From positions 1 through 64,000 of the forward strand of contig PLXR01000147.1 of NCBI GenBank assembly GCA_003151495.1: DNA of 64,000 bases, read 5' to 3'. A program made the translations under genes and the position numbers. Positions 43,701-52,098 of the stretch are shown here, in pieces (position 1 is the first letter of the stretch; the number at the start of each line of letters is the position of its first letter). The notes under the pieces are model-generated. The model saw only the letters and a list, made by a program, of their open reading frames with translations, was not told the origin of the DNA and made no database searches. This DNA comes from Opitutaceae bacterium (lineage in GTDB: Bacteria; Verrucomicrobiota; Verrucomicrobiia; Opitutales; Opitutaceae).

Positions 43701-43783
43701 TGCAGGGCGGGCAGGAACGGGAGGGCCACAGCCGCGCTCAGCAGGGCTAAGGCGGCGAGCGCCTGGGCGTTAAGGATTTTCAA
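40703..43783 (-). CDS. Large YfhO-like multi-pass membrane protein
   Basis: A 1026-aa protein with about a dozen membrane helices. After TM1 (LAALALLSAAVALPFLPAL) comes a ~150-residue periplasmic beta domain. A membrane block with the loop PYSMVEHRAVFRDGEWPLWN and NSGGIPLLGQGQSMFGDP follows. That 'G.WPLWN...G.P....Q' pattern is characteristic of YfhO/GT-C-like proteins. A C-terminal soluble domain (residues ~770-990; FMNVRYYFNN, PRAFFVDRVVRYRD, GIAVLCEVFWPRYARAEINGRE) and a last helix complete it. YfhO in Gram-positives is proposed to modify lipoteichoic acid. Here a role in glycan or lipid-linked sugar transfer at the envelope is a guess. Confidence 0.85.
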   Translation of the reverse strand: MKILNAQALAALALLSAAVALPFLPALHRDAKDLALEVRLKSTRAGRVQVFWDSGGGLSERNSSSAAVPAGGGAATYRLPVPAGVYPSLRLDPIDGDGTVVITSVRMVEAGGRLIRPVGLDDFGAQNQIQSLVRDGDGLAVNIAPGGNDPQLILRFSPPLRLFTSLTSLAWQWVPRAAGVFLLLAAAILGIGSAGALRGRLAEGLRRLWSRPSWAIASVSALAVVLSAYPVALGGKSHVAANIEDLRFLYDGTPSLPGYSSPFLTDVKGSDVGAVMWQHVPYSMVEHRAVFRDGEWPLWNRYNSGGIPLLGQGQSMFGDPVHFLVVAANGAAWAWDFKYLAEKWLLALGLGLLVLAVTRRTAAAALVSLAAPFFGFFIYRFNHPAYFSLCLAPWPLYCWVRASQARDVRGAARWAAALVAANLALMCSGTVKEAYMLLLSMNLSGLCVVLAAQEPWGVRLRKLAAASWSAVLLAMISAPAWTTFLATLGLSYTSYNAASAFQIQPSLLIGAFDEAFYRPLTPGGFVFNPSANFLVLAGVLYFLATLRAQSANRTAIVLAASSLVPLALAFGLVPPSWIVQVPFLRNVAHIDNCFSCALIVLWSVAAGAGFCAAADRLGTREGRGDLAIAGALLFALLFHYVAFGQAVQRTVFASEPVFSPLQPGQALGASGFVKAYAVSLVAALAALGWIARRCLAARRLSPGSALGLILCGWLLLWRQGLQPPSAGFEDYTLHPGPRPDFHAASAAMERMRAGQAAGPGRGVGIDGSFFPGWSAAYGLEGIGGPDALMNPYYRELTGDAPISRLWDWRLDLERDAVARARPFLDFMNVRYYFNNPVTGALGSGLVLDGHYDLDTYESPTAWPRAFFVDRVVRYRDPAGLVRLVMKGDGRPFAAIQAGDAAEDALGDLPADPEGRTVEPASGYALTERTTAFTIHAPGPGIAVLCEVFWPRYARAEINGREAKVIRVNHAFQGLVIEKAGDYRVRISYEPRFFRVSLAVAAAGLLLLVASLFAVRSPRGGGTPAAH

Positions 43784-43804
43784 CCCGCCGTAAAATGCAC
43801 CCTT

Positions 43805-44308
43805 GTGCCAGCGCTGTCATTAAAAATGGGATCCCTTCGGGGCGACATGGGCGATTGGTGCGCCGGAATGCGCGATGTTCGCGACCGGGCCCAGGCGGAG
43901 CCGTTCCTCATCCGATGCCTGGGGATCCGCGGCTCCTGCCTCAACCTCGGTGCGATAAGCGCCGCGGCCGTGTTCGATCGAATGGCGGCCGAGATGGAGC
44001 GATATGTCGGCCAGGGCTCGGGCGCCCCGGAACCCTTCACTCCGGCGCTCATCTCGACGCAACTCGATGAGCTGGATCGGGAGCATCGGGGCGAGGTCCA
44101 TGGCCGCGGCATAGGTCCGCGAGGCTGCCTGGTTTCCCCTGGCCCCGCAGGGGCCCCGCTCCCAATCTGCTTAATGCTCTCGCCAATTCGCGCGCAATGG
44201 GGGATGTTGGAGCCGGTTGACTCGCTGTTCGCGGGTCCCGTCAAGAAATGTCAAACAACAAGTCGGGCCGCAGAGGCCCCCAGGCCGATGACACCGTCAG
44301 AGGCGTAA
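43805..44308 (+). CDS. Doubtful ORF filling the gap before rnr
   Basis: The 464-nt gap between the YfhO-like gene and rnr holds a 167-codon plus-strand ORF starting at GTG. A stretch in its middle looks coding, with helices such as AAAVFDRMAAEMERYV and LISTQLDELDREHRGEV and mostly G/C third positions. The last third does not look coding and overlaps the rnr start. I find no ribosome binding site or family match. It may be a decayed gene or chance. A hairpin (CCCCTG-6 nt-CAGGGG, 44136-44153) lies within it. Otherwise the gap holds nothing I can identify. Confidence 0.25.
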   Translation: MPALSLKMGSLRGDMGDWCAGMRDVRDRAQAEPFLIRCLGIRGSCLNLGAISAAAVFDRMAAEMERYVGQGSGAPEPFTPALISTQLDELDREHRGEVHGRGIGPRGCLVSPGPAGAPLPICLMLSPIRAQWGMLEPVDSLFAGPVKKCQTTSRAAEAPRPMTPSEA

Positions 44309-46305
44309 TTCAATTTCGAGCAGGCGGTTCCGCCTTCATCATCGTCGGGGGGAACCGCGACGAGCCGTCGGTCCAGATTGCCCCGGACGACACCGGTGTC
44401 GCCCTCCCGGGCGACTCCGTCGTCGCGCGGATCTACCATGGCGTGGCCGGCAAGAGGCCCGGCGAGCGCGTCGGGCGCGTGACCGAGATCCTCGAGCGCA
44501 ACCGCACCACGATCGTGGGCGACCTAAGGCGCGAGGGGCGCAACTACATCGTCGCCCCGGACGACCCCCGCTTCGTCTACGAGATCGCCGTCCCGGACCC
44601 CACCCGCTCCTCCGTCCGGCCCGTGCCCCACCCGGGCGACAAGGTCGTCGTGAAGCTCGGCGAATGGCGCCGCCGCGAGCAGCCCCTTGTCGGCGAGATC
44701 ACCGACAGGCTTGGCCGGACCCATGAGCCCCGGGCGGAGCTCCTCGGCATCTTCATCAAGCACGGGCTCGAGCCCAACTTCCCGCCGGACGTCGAGCGCG
44801 AGGCGGCCGCCCTCCCCGACCGCGTCCACCCCAGGGATGCGGAGGGGCGCAGGGACTACAGGGATATCCCTGTCTTCACGATCGACCCCGACGACGCAAA
44901 GGACTTTGACGACGCTCTCTCTATAGAGGACCTGGGCCACGGGGACACCCGGGTCGGCATCCACATAGCGGACGTGTCGCACTACGTGAGGCACGGCACC
45001 GCGATCGACCGCGAGGCGCGGACGCGGGGCAACTCGACCTACCTGGTCGGCACGGTCATCCCCATGCTCCCCGAGAAGCTCTCGAACGGCCTGTGCTCGC
45101 TCGTCGAGGCGCAGGACCGGCTGTGCAAGGCGGTCTTCCTCACCTTCGGCCCCGACTTCAGGATCAAGGAGACCGACTACGCGAACACGGTCATCCGCAG
45201 CAGGAAGCGCCTGACCTACAAGCAGGCGTACGCCCTGCTGTTCGAGGACAACCTGGAGAAGATCCGCGCCATGCCGGTCCCGCCGAAGCACCAGACAGGC
45301 TCGACCGGAAGGGCGCTCCGGGAACTCGAGGACTATGAGCTCGAGGACCTGCAGGCCTGGATCAGGCACCTCTGGAGGATCGGCGGCGCGCTTCGCCGCG
45401 AGCGGATGGCCCACGGGAGCCTCGACCTCGACATGCCCGAGACGAAGATCTTCGTCGACCCCCAGGGCTACGCCGACCGGCTGGAGAGGATCGAGCAGGA
45501 CGAGAGCCACCAGTTGATCGAGGAGTTCATGCTGGCCGCCAACGAGGCGGTCGCCCGCCTGACACGCACCCAGAAGCTCCCCTCGCTCTACCGGGTCCAC
45601 GACAATCCCGACGCCGAGAAGCTCAACGACTACCGGCAGTTCGTGGCCACGTTCGGGATCAAGGTCGGCGACCTCTCGCGCAGGGAGGAGGTCGTCAAGC
45701 TCCTCTCAATTCTAAAGACGCACCCCCAGGGCTACACGCTGCGCACCCAGTTCCTGCGAAGCCTGAAGAAGGCCTGCTACAGGGCGACCCCAGACGGGCA
45801 CTTCGGGCTCCACAAGAAGGATTACACGCACTTCACCTCCCCCATTCGCCGGTACTCGGACCTGGTCGTCCACCAGGTCCTCCAGTCCTACCTCACGCGC
45901 AAGGAGGGAGGCGCCGCCCGCCACGACGTCCGCGGGATCACCCAGCTGGCCGAGCACCTGAGCAACACCGAGATCAACTCGACCGAGGCCGAGCGCGAGA
46001 GCGTGAAGATCAAGCTCCTCGAGTTCTTCGAGCGCGAGCTCGCGAAGAAGAAGCGCACGGCGTTCGCGGCGATCATCACCGACGTCCGCCGTCACGGGTT
46101 CTTCATAGAGCTCGTCGAGTCCATGACCTTCGGGTTCGTCTCGGCCGACGCGCTGGGCGACGACTACTACCAGCTCAACCAGGAGGGCAACGCCCTCGTG
46201 GGAAGGCGCAAGCACCACCGGTTCGAGCTGAACGGGCGGCTTGACGTCGTCGTGGACAAGGTGGACCGGTTCAAGCGCGTCATTGATTTCCGGCCCGCCA
46301 GTTGA
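44248..46305 (+). CDS. rnr: Ribonuclease R / RNase II family exoribonuclease
   Basis: A 685-aa 3'-5' exoribonuclease that degrades structured RNA. N-terminal cold-shock-like RNA-binding domains (GVIQFRAGGSAFIIV; VVGDLRREGRNYIV-like) precede the RNB domain. That domain has FTIDPDDAKDFDDALS with the metal-binding Asp cluster, VGIHIADVSHYV, MLPEKLSNGLCSL and HFTSPIRRYSDLVVHQ. A C-terminal S1 domain (AFAAIITDVRRHGFFIELVE) closes the protein. It lacks the long basic tail of E. coli RNase R and is about 130 residues shorter. The DUF5069 gene begins 13 nt after its stop. Confidence 0.95.
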   Translation: MSNNKSGRRGPQADDTVRGVIQFRAGGSAFIIVGGNRDEPSVQIAPDDTGVALPGDSVVARIYHGVAGKRPGERVGRVTEILERNRTTIVGDLRREGRNYIVAPDDPRFVYEIAVPDPTRSSVRPVPHPGDKVVVKLGEWRRREQPLVGEITDRLGRTHEPRAELLGIFIKHGLEPNFPPDVEREAAALPDRVHPRDAEGRRDYRDIPVFTIDPDDAKDFDDALSIEDLGHGDTRVGIHIADVSHYVRHGTAIDREARTRGNSTYLVGTVIPMLPEKLSNGLCSLVEAQDRLCKAVFLTFGPDFRIKETDYANTVIRSRKRLTYKQAYALLFEDNLEKIRAMPVPPKHQTGSTGRALRELEDYELEDLQAWIRHLWRIGGALRRERMAHGSLDLDMPETKIFVDPQGYADRLERIEQDESHQLIEEFMLAANEAVARLTRTQKLPSLYRVHDNPDAEKLNDYRQFVATFGIKVGDLSRREEVVKLLSILKTHPQGYTLRTQFLRSLKKACYRATPDGHFGLHKKDYTHFTSPIRRYSDLVVHQVLQSYLTRKEGGAARHDVRGITQLAEHLSNTEINSTEAERESVKIKLLEFFERELAKKKRTAFAAIITDVRRHGFFIELVESMTFGFVSADALGDDYYQLNQEGNALVGRRKHHRFELNGRLDVVVDKVDRFKRVIDFRPAS

Positions 46306-46318
46306 TTTTTATCCGCCC

Positions 46319-46849
46319 ATGAAACACTACGACTTCCCCACCCATTTCCGGGAGCTCTACGACCGCGCGGTGGCGCTGTACGCCAAGGGCCAGCGCGGCG
46401 CCGAGTCATTCTTCGACAAGGAGCAGACCGCTTGGCTCGCCTCGAACGGCATCACGCCCCAGCACGTCTACGACTACGCCGAGGACGATGTCGGCGGGGG
46501 CGAGCCGGGGTTCGCGCACGCGGTCCTCATCGAGTCGGCGAGGCACAACTTCTTCATGAACGTCCAGCACGGCAAGGCGTCGACCCGGGTGCTCCAGGAG
46601 TCGTCCATGCCCGCGAAGACGGACGCGGTGAAGGGGATCGAGTGGCTGCCGCGCATCATCCCGAAGGCGAAGGCGAAGCTCCGCGGCGAGCTCCCGGCGA
46701 GCCTCATGTACTGCTGCGGCGGCGACCGGCGATTCTTCAAGGCGCACGACATCCTGCCGTCCGAGTTCCTGGGCGTCGTCTGGAGAAACGGGGACAATGA
46801 CGCGGCCACGATCGACTGGGTCGTGGCCAGGAGCGCCGCGGCCAAGTAG
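46319..46849 (+). CDS. DUF5069-type protein
   Basis: A 176-aa cytosolic protein of unknown function. The second half matches DUF5069: a conserved GIEWLPRIIPKAKAKLRGELP, then LMYCCGGDRRFF, DILPSEFLGVVWR and a terminal DWVV. The N-terminal half (FRELYDRAVALYAKGQRGAE) is less familiar. I started it at the ATG (MKHYDFPTHF) 13 nt after rnr rather than the ORF-track start inside rnr. It is probably cotranscribed with rnr and converges on the DNA polymerase gene. DUF5069 is common in Verrucomicrobiota and Planctomycetota. Confidence 0.85.
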   Translation: MKHYDFPTHFRELYDRAVALYAKGQRGAESFFDKEQTAWLASNGITPQHVYDYAEDDVGGGEPGFAHAVLIESARHNFFMNVQHGKASTRVLQESSMPAKTDAVKGIEWLPRIIPKAKAKLRGELPASLMYCCGGDRRFFKAHDILPSEFLGVVWRNGDNDAATIDWVVARSAAAK

Positions 46850-46858
46850 GCCGCGGAA

Positions 46859-49054
46859 CTAGAGGAGCTCGCCCTGGAGGCTGTCGCCGCCCTTGGGAGG
46901 CGGGCTTATTCCGAGGAACCTGCCGTAGCGCTCGATCCAGTCGTCGAGCTTCCCGATGTAATGGTCGGGATCATAGGGCGCGGACACGGGATCGTGGAGC
47001 GCCACGGGCCTCGCACGCTGCCAGTCGTTCGTACGGCCCTTCTGCTTCGGGGTGATGTAGTAGGTCACACGGTCCCCCATCCTCGGCCGCGGCGTCATCT
47101 GGAGCGCCGCCTCGGAGGAGGCCCGGCGCGGCTTCCCGCCGCCCTCGATGAAGCGGAGGTAGGCGTCGGGGTTCATGGAGAGGACCTCTCCCTTGGCGAT
47201 CTCCGAGACCGGGAGCGACCGGTCCCCTATCCTTCGCCTGTAGTCCTCCAGGAGCCCGGCCGGCGAGGTCGCCGTGGCGCCGAGGAGGTAGTGGATCAGG
47301 GAGTCCGTCAGCTTCTTCAGGAAGGGCTCGACGCCCCTCGACCGGAGGGCGCTCCCGCGCAGGATCACCCGTCCCGACTCGTAGAGCGCGTAATTCTTCG
47401 CCTTGTAGCAGAACATCGCGTCGTAGCGCCCATCGAACTCGAGGTCTATCCCGGGGGGCAGGATCGGGACCACAAGGGCAAGGAGGTCCTCCGGCCTGTC
47501 GAAGTGGCGGTCCGAGGAGAGGTAGATCCCGTCGGTGTCGGCCTCGAGGATCTGGCAGCCGTGGCGGCCGAACTCGTCGATCAGCTTCTGGAGGAGCTCC
47601 CGGCCGCGGCGGGTCACCTCGGCGGCGAGGTCGCCGTCCCCGAAGCGGGCCCCGGAGAACCCGAGGTATCCGTAGAAGGAGTTGATGAGGATCTTGGTGG
47701 TCGCCTGGCGCGCCTTGGCCTCCGCCCGCTCGTCCTCAGTGGGCGCCGTCCTTGCGAGCTGCTTGTACCTGAGGCGGTACTCCAGGAGGTGCCGGAGGAG
47801 CGGGATGAACACCCCGAGGGAGTCGTCCGAGGGGTTCCTGCCGATGTTCAGGAGCAGGCTCGGGTAGAGCGACGCCACGTCGAAGTGGAGCACGTGGCGG
47901 AACACCCCCTCGTTGAAGCTTCGCGTGTAGCCCCCGTCGAAGGGCCGGATCTCGGGCGGCTGCGGGCAGGACTCCCTCGCGTGGTAGTACTCCTCGAGGA
48001 AGAGGAGGTCTATCTTCACGGTCGTCCCCCGCAGTGTCGCCTCCTGGAGCGGGATCGGGAAGGCGCGCGCCTGCTCGAAGTACGTCGGCAGGAGGAGGTC
48101 GCCGAGGCCCTCCGTCTCCCTGAGGTCGTCCTCGAGGTAGGCGCAGAAGCGTGAGCGGTCGCTGACGAAGGCCTCCGCGATCCTGCTCCCCTCGATGTAG
48201 GTGCGCTCCCCGCGGTCCTCGTCGGTGATCCCGAAGTGGAGCGCGACCTCCTTGAGCCCGTAGGAATTGAGCTCGCGGGCCGAGATGTCGTTGAGCAGCG
48301 CGAGCAGGTAGGTGTCGATGACGGCCCGGCCCGGCAGGTCGCAGCGCGGGAAGTCGATCCAGCGCTCCGCGACCTTGAGGCGGCTGCTCCGAAAGGTCGC
48401 CCTCTGCCCGAAGCGCCCCCACGCGCAGGGAACCCTGCGCAACCGGCACCGCAGCCTCAGGTAGTCCAGGTCGAACTTGAAGATGTTGTGGCCCTCGATG
48501 ACGTCGGGGTCCCGGGAGGCGAGCTCCTCGTTGAAGGCCTGGAGGAGCCTCTTCTCGGCCGCGTCCGTGTCGTCCTCGAGGAGGAGCAGGCGGTTCACGC
48601 CCCCGGTGCGCATCCCGATAGCAAGCACCCTGTCCGCAGGCCGCTCCGCATTGCTGAAGGCCCCGTCGCCCGAGCCGGTCTCGATGTCGACCTGGCAGCG
48701 CCTGAGCCTGGCGAAGGCCAGGTCGCCAAAGAGCCTCGCGCGGTGCTGGAGGAGGAACTGGCTCTCGAGAGGCCGTATCGCGTCGATCGCCGTCGAGCTC
48801 GAGTCGCGGGCTGCCCTGAGCAACCCCTCAAATGCCTCAAGGCTCGACGCCCTGGCCAGCGTTCCCAGGACCGCGCCGCCCTTGAGCTTTTCGAGCTCGA
48901 TCCCGGGAAGGGGCGCCGCGGAGGGGTTCGCCGAGAGCCAGGCGAACGGCTCGAAGGGCATCTCCCTCTCGACCCTACTCCCGCCCTGGTCCGCAAGGGA
49001 TACCCGCGCCTTCCCCTCGCCGTCTATCCAGACGCCACAGAGCGTGCCGTCCAT
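46859..49054 (-). CDS. Family B DNA polymerase (Pol II-like) with clamp-binding tail
   Basis: A 731-aa family B polymerase. The exonuclease motifs are CQVDIET (Exo I, near 121), EGHNIFKFDLDYL (Exo II) and YLEDDLRETEGL (Exo III). The polymerase motifs are DVASLYPS (A), KILINSFYGYLG (B) and EADTDGIY (C, near 507). All catalytic acids are present, so both activities should work. The final residues SLQGELL include Q-x-x-L-L, the sliding-clamp binding consensus that Pol II carries at its C-terminus. It is a little shorter than E. coli PolB (783 aa). By family it acts in replication restart or damage tolerance. A small membrane gene lies 14 nt upstream. Confidence 0.94.
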   Translation of the reverse strand: MDGTLCGVWIDGEGKARVSLADQGGSRVEREMPFEPFAWLSANPSAAPLPGIELEKLKGGAVLGTLARASSLEAFEGLLRAARDSSSTAIDAIRPLESQFLLQHRARLFGDLAFARLRRCQVDIETGSGDGAFSNAERPADRVLAIGMRTGGVNRLLLLEDDTDAAEKRLLQAFNEELASRDPDVIEGHNIFKFDLDYLRLRCRLRRVPCAWGRFGQRATFRSSRLKVAERWIDFPRCDLPGRAVIDTYLLALLNDISARELNSYGLKEVALHFGITDEDRGERTYIEGSRIAEAFVSDRSRFCAYLEDDLRETEGLGDLLLPTYFEQARAFPIPLQEATLRGTTVKIDLLFLEEYYHARESCPQPPEIRPFDGGYTRSFNEGVFRHVLHFDVASLYPSLLLNIGRNPSDDSLGVFIPLLRHLLEYRLRYKQLARTAPTEDERAEAKARQATTKILINSFYGYLGFSGARFGDGDLAAEVTRRGRELLQKLIDEFGRHGCQILEADTDGIYLSSDRHFDRPEDLLALVVPILPPGIDLEFDGRYDAMFCYKAKNYALYESGRVILRGSALRSRGVEPFLKKLTDSLIHYLLGATATSPAGLLEDYRRRIGDRSLPVSEIAKGEVLSMNPDAYLRFIEGGGKPRRASSEAALQMTPRPRMGDRVTYYITPKQKGRTNDWQRARPVALHDPVSAPYDPDHYIGKLDDWIERYGRFLGISPPPKGGDSLQGELL

Positions 49055-49068
49055 AGCCAGCCGCCCGG

Positions 49069-49410
49069 TCAGAACGGCCGGACGACGGCCATCGCCACCG
49101 CGGTGATCGCGAGGACGAAGGCGACCAGCATGAGCAGGTCGGCCTGCGCGCGGCGCCGGTAGGCAAGGCCCGCCATCGCCGAGAGCCCGAGCCAGCAGAC
49201 GAACTTCACGATCACCCAGCCCGGGAACCCGAGGTGGAGGCGGTGCAGCATGCCGAAGCCCGACACCAGGATCAGGAGTGCGGCGACCCCGGTGATCATG
49301 AGGACCCGCTTGCGGGTCTCGGCCGGCGCCGCGAAGGCGTAGAACGTGTAGCCCATGAGCACGAGGACCGAGCTCACGTGCAATACGAGGTAGGTGTTGA
49401 GGGATATCAA
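49069..49410 (-). CDS. Small four-helix membrane protein
   Basis: A 113-aa integral membrane protein with four predicted helices: YLVLHVSSVLVLMGYTFYAF, MITGVAALLILVSGFGML, WVIVKFVCWLGLSAMAGLAY and LMLVAFVLAITAVAMAVV. The short hydrophilic loops carry Arg/Lys on the predicted cytoplasmic side. No catalytic motif or family is recognised. It lies 14 nt upstream of the DNA polymerase gene on the same strand, but no functional link is evident. Confidence 0.8.
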   Translation of the reverse strand: MISLNTYLVLHVSSVLVLMGYTFYAFAAPAETRKRVLMITGVAALLILVSGFGMLHRLHLGFPGWVIVKFVCWLGLSAMAGLAYRRRAQADLLMLVAFVLAITAVAMAVVRPF

Positions 49411-49652
49411 GTTAGGCTGGTAGGAAAAGGATAGACACCCCGCCTGTGCCGTATGCCCAAAGGCTCAGGACCTTTTCATGTCAAGGTGGGCGCCTCCGTC
49501 ACGTTGTTTGCTTTCCGGTTTACGGCCTAGCAGCTCACGCGGCGGGTTTGGCTCCCGTAATGTTTCCAAGGCAAAGAGCGGTTATTGAAAGCACCTCGAA
49601 CACTGCAGGGTGTCTGTCCTTGAGTCTGGGTGAAGCCGGCCCACCGTCAAGT

Positions 49653-50927
49653 ATGCCCTTGCGCATTCTACTGGCGGCCATCGGCAGCTCCGGCGACGTG
49701 CACCCCGTGATCGACCTTGGCAGGGCGCTGAAAGCCCGGGGGCACCGCGTCACCCTCGCGACGAACGAGCACTTTGCCGCCCAGGTGGGGGCAAACGGGC
49801 TCGACTTCGTCCCGCTCGGCACGGCCGTGGAGGCTGAGACCCTCATGCGGGACCCGAGGCTCTGGCACCCCACCCGGGGATTCCCGGCGATCATCGAGCG
49901 GGCGATAGTGCCGAACATCAGCCGACTCTACCGGATCGTCGAGGCGCACCGGGGCCCCGACTGCGTCGTGGCGGCCACGACGCTATGCCTGGGTGCCCGC
50001 GTGGCCCAGGAGCGGCTCGGGGTTCCGACGGCGACCCTCCACCTCCAGCCGAGCGTCATCCGCAGCCACATCGACAACGGCCGCCTCGGCGGGGTCACCA
50101 TGGGCCCGGGAATGCCGAGGATCGTGAAGCGGGCGCTCTTCTGGGCCATGGACACGTTCTTCGTGGAGCGCCTGATCGGCCCGGGGCTCAACTCATTCCG
50201 TGCGACGCTGGGGCTTGCCCCGGTCCGGGGGATCTTCGGCCCCTACCTCCACTCGCCCCAGCTTGTCCTTTGCCTCTTCCCCGACTGGTTTGCCGCGCCG
50301 CAGGCCGACTGGCCCCCGAACACCCACACGACGGGATTCCTCCTCCATGACGACGGGGGCCTCCCGGAGGCGCACGCCGAGGCGGACCGGTTCCTGGACG
50401 AAGGCCCTGCCCCGCTCCTCGTCACCCCGGGTTCGGCGGCGACGGACCGAGCGAGGTTCTTCCGGAACACCGTGGCGGCATGCGAGGCGAGCGGGCTTCG
50501 CGCCATGCTGGTCACGAACCACCCGGACCAGCTCCCGCCCGACCTGCCGCCGGGAATCAGGGCCTTCCCCTACCTTCCCTTTAGCCGGGTCCTTCCCCGC
50601 TGCGCCGGGATCGTGTACCACGGGGGCGTCGGGACCCTGGCCCAGGCGTTGAGGGCGGGCGTGCCCCAGCTTGTCGTCGCGAACACCTTCGACCAACCCG
50701 ACAATGGGCGCCGGGTCGAACTCATGGGACTGGGGTTCGCCACCACTGCGGGGGCCTACGGCAGGGGACGGGCGATCCGGGAGGTCGCAAGGCTCGTGGG
50801 CTCGGAGGCGATCCGGCGCCGGTGCCGGGAATTTGCCCCGAGGGTGGACGCGGCCGCCGCGGCGGGCCGGGCCTGCTCACTCATCGAGGGACTGGCACCC
50901 GCCGGGCCGGGGTCCAGGGCCGCCTAA
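49653..50927 (+). CDS. GT1-like glycosyltransferase
   Basis: A 424-aa GT-B-fold enzyme. The N-terminal Rossmann domain begins MPLRILLAAIGSSGDVHPVIDLGRALKARGH, typical of the sterol or macrolide glucosyltransferase-like group. The nucleotide-sugar domain ends with FPYLPFSRVLPRCAGIVYHG, then GVGTLAQALRAGVPQLVV and FDQPDNGRRVE. This corresponds to the HHGGxGT..AL..GxP motif, with 'YHGGVGT' here. I trimmed 69 residues from the ORF-track start; that leader (SCQGGRLRHVVCF) does not look coding. By family it attaches a sugar to a lipid or small-molecule acceptor. No natural-product genes adjoin it. Confidence 0.9.
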   Translation: MPLRILLAAIGSSGDVHPVIDLGRALKARGHRVTLATNEHFAAQVGANGLDFVPLGTAVEAETLMRDPRLWHPTRGFPAIIERAIVPNISRLYRIVEAHRGPDCVVAATTLCLGARVAQERLGVPTATLHLQPSVIRSHIDNGRLGGVTMGPGMPRIVKRALFWAMDTFFVERLIGPGLNSFRATLGLAPVRGIFGPYLHSPQLVLCLFPDWFAAPQADWPPNTHTTGFLLHDDGGLPEAHAEADRFLDEGPAPLLVTPGSAATDRARFFRNTVAACEASGLRAMLVTNHPDQLPPDLPPGIRAFPYLPFSRVLPRCAGIVYHGGVGTLAQALRAGVPQLVVANTFDQPDNGRRVELMGLGFATTAGAYGRGRAIREVARLVGSEAIRRRCREFAPRVDAAAAAGRACSLIEGLAPAGPGSRAA

Positions 50928-51021
50928 ACGGTTTGCCCGTCGGCCGCGCCTCCCCCAGCTTTACGGGCCAGGCTCAGGCCCCATCAGCCCCCCCCTCGAT
51001 GAACAAAACCTCCCCGGCCCC

Positions 51022-51567
51022 ATGAGCCTGCCCACCCGAGCGGAGGCAAACGCACTCCTGGAGGAGCACGTCCGCGACGAGTACCAGCGCCACCACGCCC
51101 TCATGGTGGCCACGGCAATGGAGGGATATGCGGGGACCCTCGGAGGAGACCCCCACCTGTGGCACGTGACCGGGCTGCTGCACGACCTGGACTTCGAGGA
51201 GTTCCCGGACCTCCACCCCGCGGAGAGCATCAAGTGGTTCAGGCAGTGGAGCTATCCGGAGGAGCTGATCCATGCGGTTGAGGCCCATGCCTATGGCTAC
51301 CACGGATACACCACCCTGCCGGGCACCCAGCTCGCCGCCGGGCTCCTCGCCTGCGATGAGATCAGCGGAATATTCTACGCCTACCGAAAGCTCAACCCGG
51401 TCCGCTACGGCGAGATGAAGGCCAGCTCAATAAAGAAGAAGCTGAGGGAACCCTCCTTCGCGGCCAAGGTCGACCGCAGTGCGATCCTCCTCGGCTGCGA
51501 GCACTTGGGAGTCCCGATCGACGATCACGTGACGAATTTGATAGGGTTCTTCGCCCCGCTGCCCTGA
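51022..51567 (+). CDS. HD-domain phosphohydrolase
   Basis: A 181-aa HD-superfamily protein. Metal ligands are visible in DEYQRHHALMVA, HVTGLLHDLDFEEFPDLHP (the HD pair), the helix HAVEAHAYGYHGY and ACDEISG. The first ATG in frame after the glycosyltransferase stop gives MSLPTRAEANALLEEH; the ORF-track start inside the previous gene was rejected. Family members hydrolyse phosphate esters of nucleotides or related signals. Substrate unknown. It lies 94 nt after the glycosyltransferase and before a BON-domain gene. Confidence 0.9.
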   Translation: MSLPTRAEANALLEEHVRDEYQRHHALMVATAMEGYAGTLGGDPHLWHVTGLLHDLDFEEFPDLHPAESIKWFRQWSYPEELIHAVEAHAYGYHGYTTLPGTQLAAGLLACDEISGIFYAYRKLNPVRYGEMKASSIKKKLREPSFAAKVDRSAILLGCEHLGVPIDDHVTNLIGFFAPLP

Positions 51568-51627
51568 GCCAGCGGCCGCGATGGAGATTTGCCGAAACGT
51601 AAGGGCGATTTCGCGGTCCAAGATACC

Positions 51628-52077
51628 ATGAAGTACCTGATCATCCTGGTCCTGGGCGTGGCCCTTGGAATCTATGTCGACCGCTACCAGCTGCGCTGGC
51701 CGGAGCTCACGCGGCCCGTTTCGAGCGAGCACGGGGCTGCCGTGAGGGACGGGCTCGACGACAAGCTCCATCAGTGGCGCCTCACCCCTGACGACATCCG
51801 CCAGGACCTGGCCCGCACCGGCCAGGTCGTCAGAAACCAGGCGAGCAACGTCGGCGAGAAGATGTCCGATGCGAGGATCGTCGCGGTGGTGAAGTCCAAG
51901 TACATCCTCGACCGCGACCTGTCCGCGGTTGAGATCCACGTCTCCGCCCACGACGGCCGGGTGGCGCTCGAGGGAACCGTGGACACCCCGGACCTCGTCG
52001 GGCGCGCGGTGGCCCTCGCTCTCGACACGGGCGGCGTCTCGGGCGTCGACTCGAAGCTCGTGATCCCAAAGACCTGA
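51628..52077 (+). CDS. Membrane-anchored BON-domain protein
   Basis: A 149-aa protein with an N-terminal membrane anchor or uncleaved signal (MKYLIILVLGVALGIYVD), a helical spacer, and a BON domain (DARIVAVVKSKYILDRDLS to GGVSGVDSKLVIPK). The core has the conserved Gly in GRVALEGTVDTPD. BON domains bind phospholipids in the periplasm and support envelope integrity. The start was moved to the ATG before the hydrophobic segment. It is 60 nt downstream of the HD-domain gene and converges on the esterase gene. Confidence 0.88.
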   Translation: MKYLIILVLGVALGIYVDRYQLRWPELTRPVSSEHGAAVRDGLDDKLHQWRLTPDDIRQDLARTGQVVRNQASNVGEKMSDARIVAVVKSKYILDRDLSAVEIHVSAHDGRVALEGTVDTPDLVGRAVALALDTGGVSGVDSKLVIPKT

Positions 52078-52098
52078 GGGCCCGGACCCGGGCCCAAG

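Noticed and set aside
46961-48154. 397-aa plus-strand ORF opposite the DNA polymerase
   Set aside because: All catalytic motifs of family B polymerases are on the minus strand.
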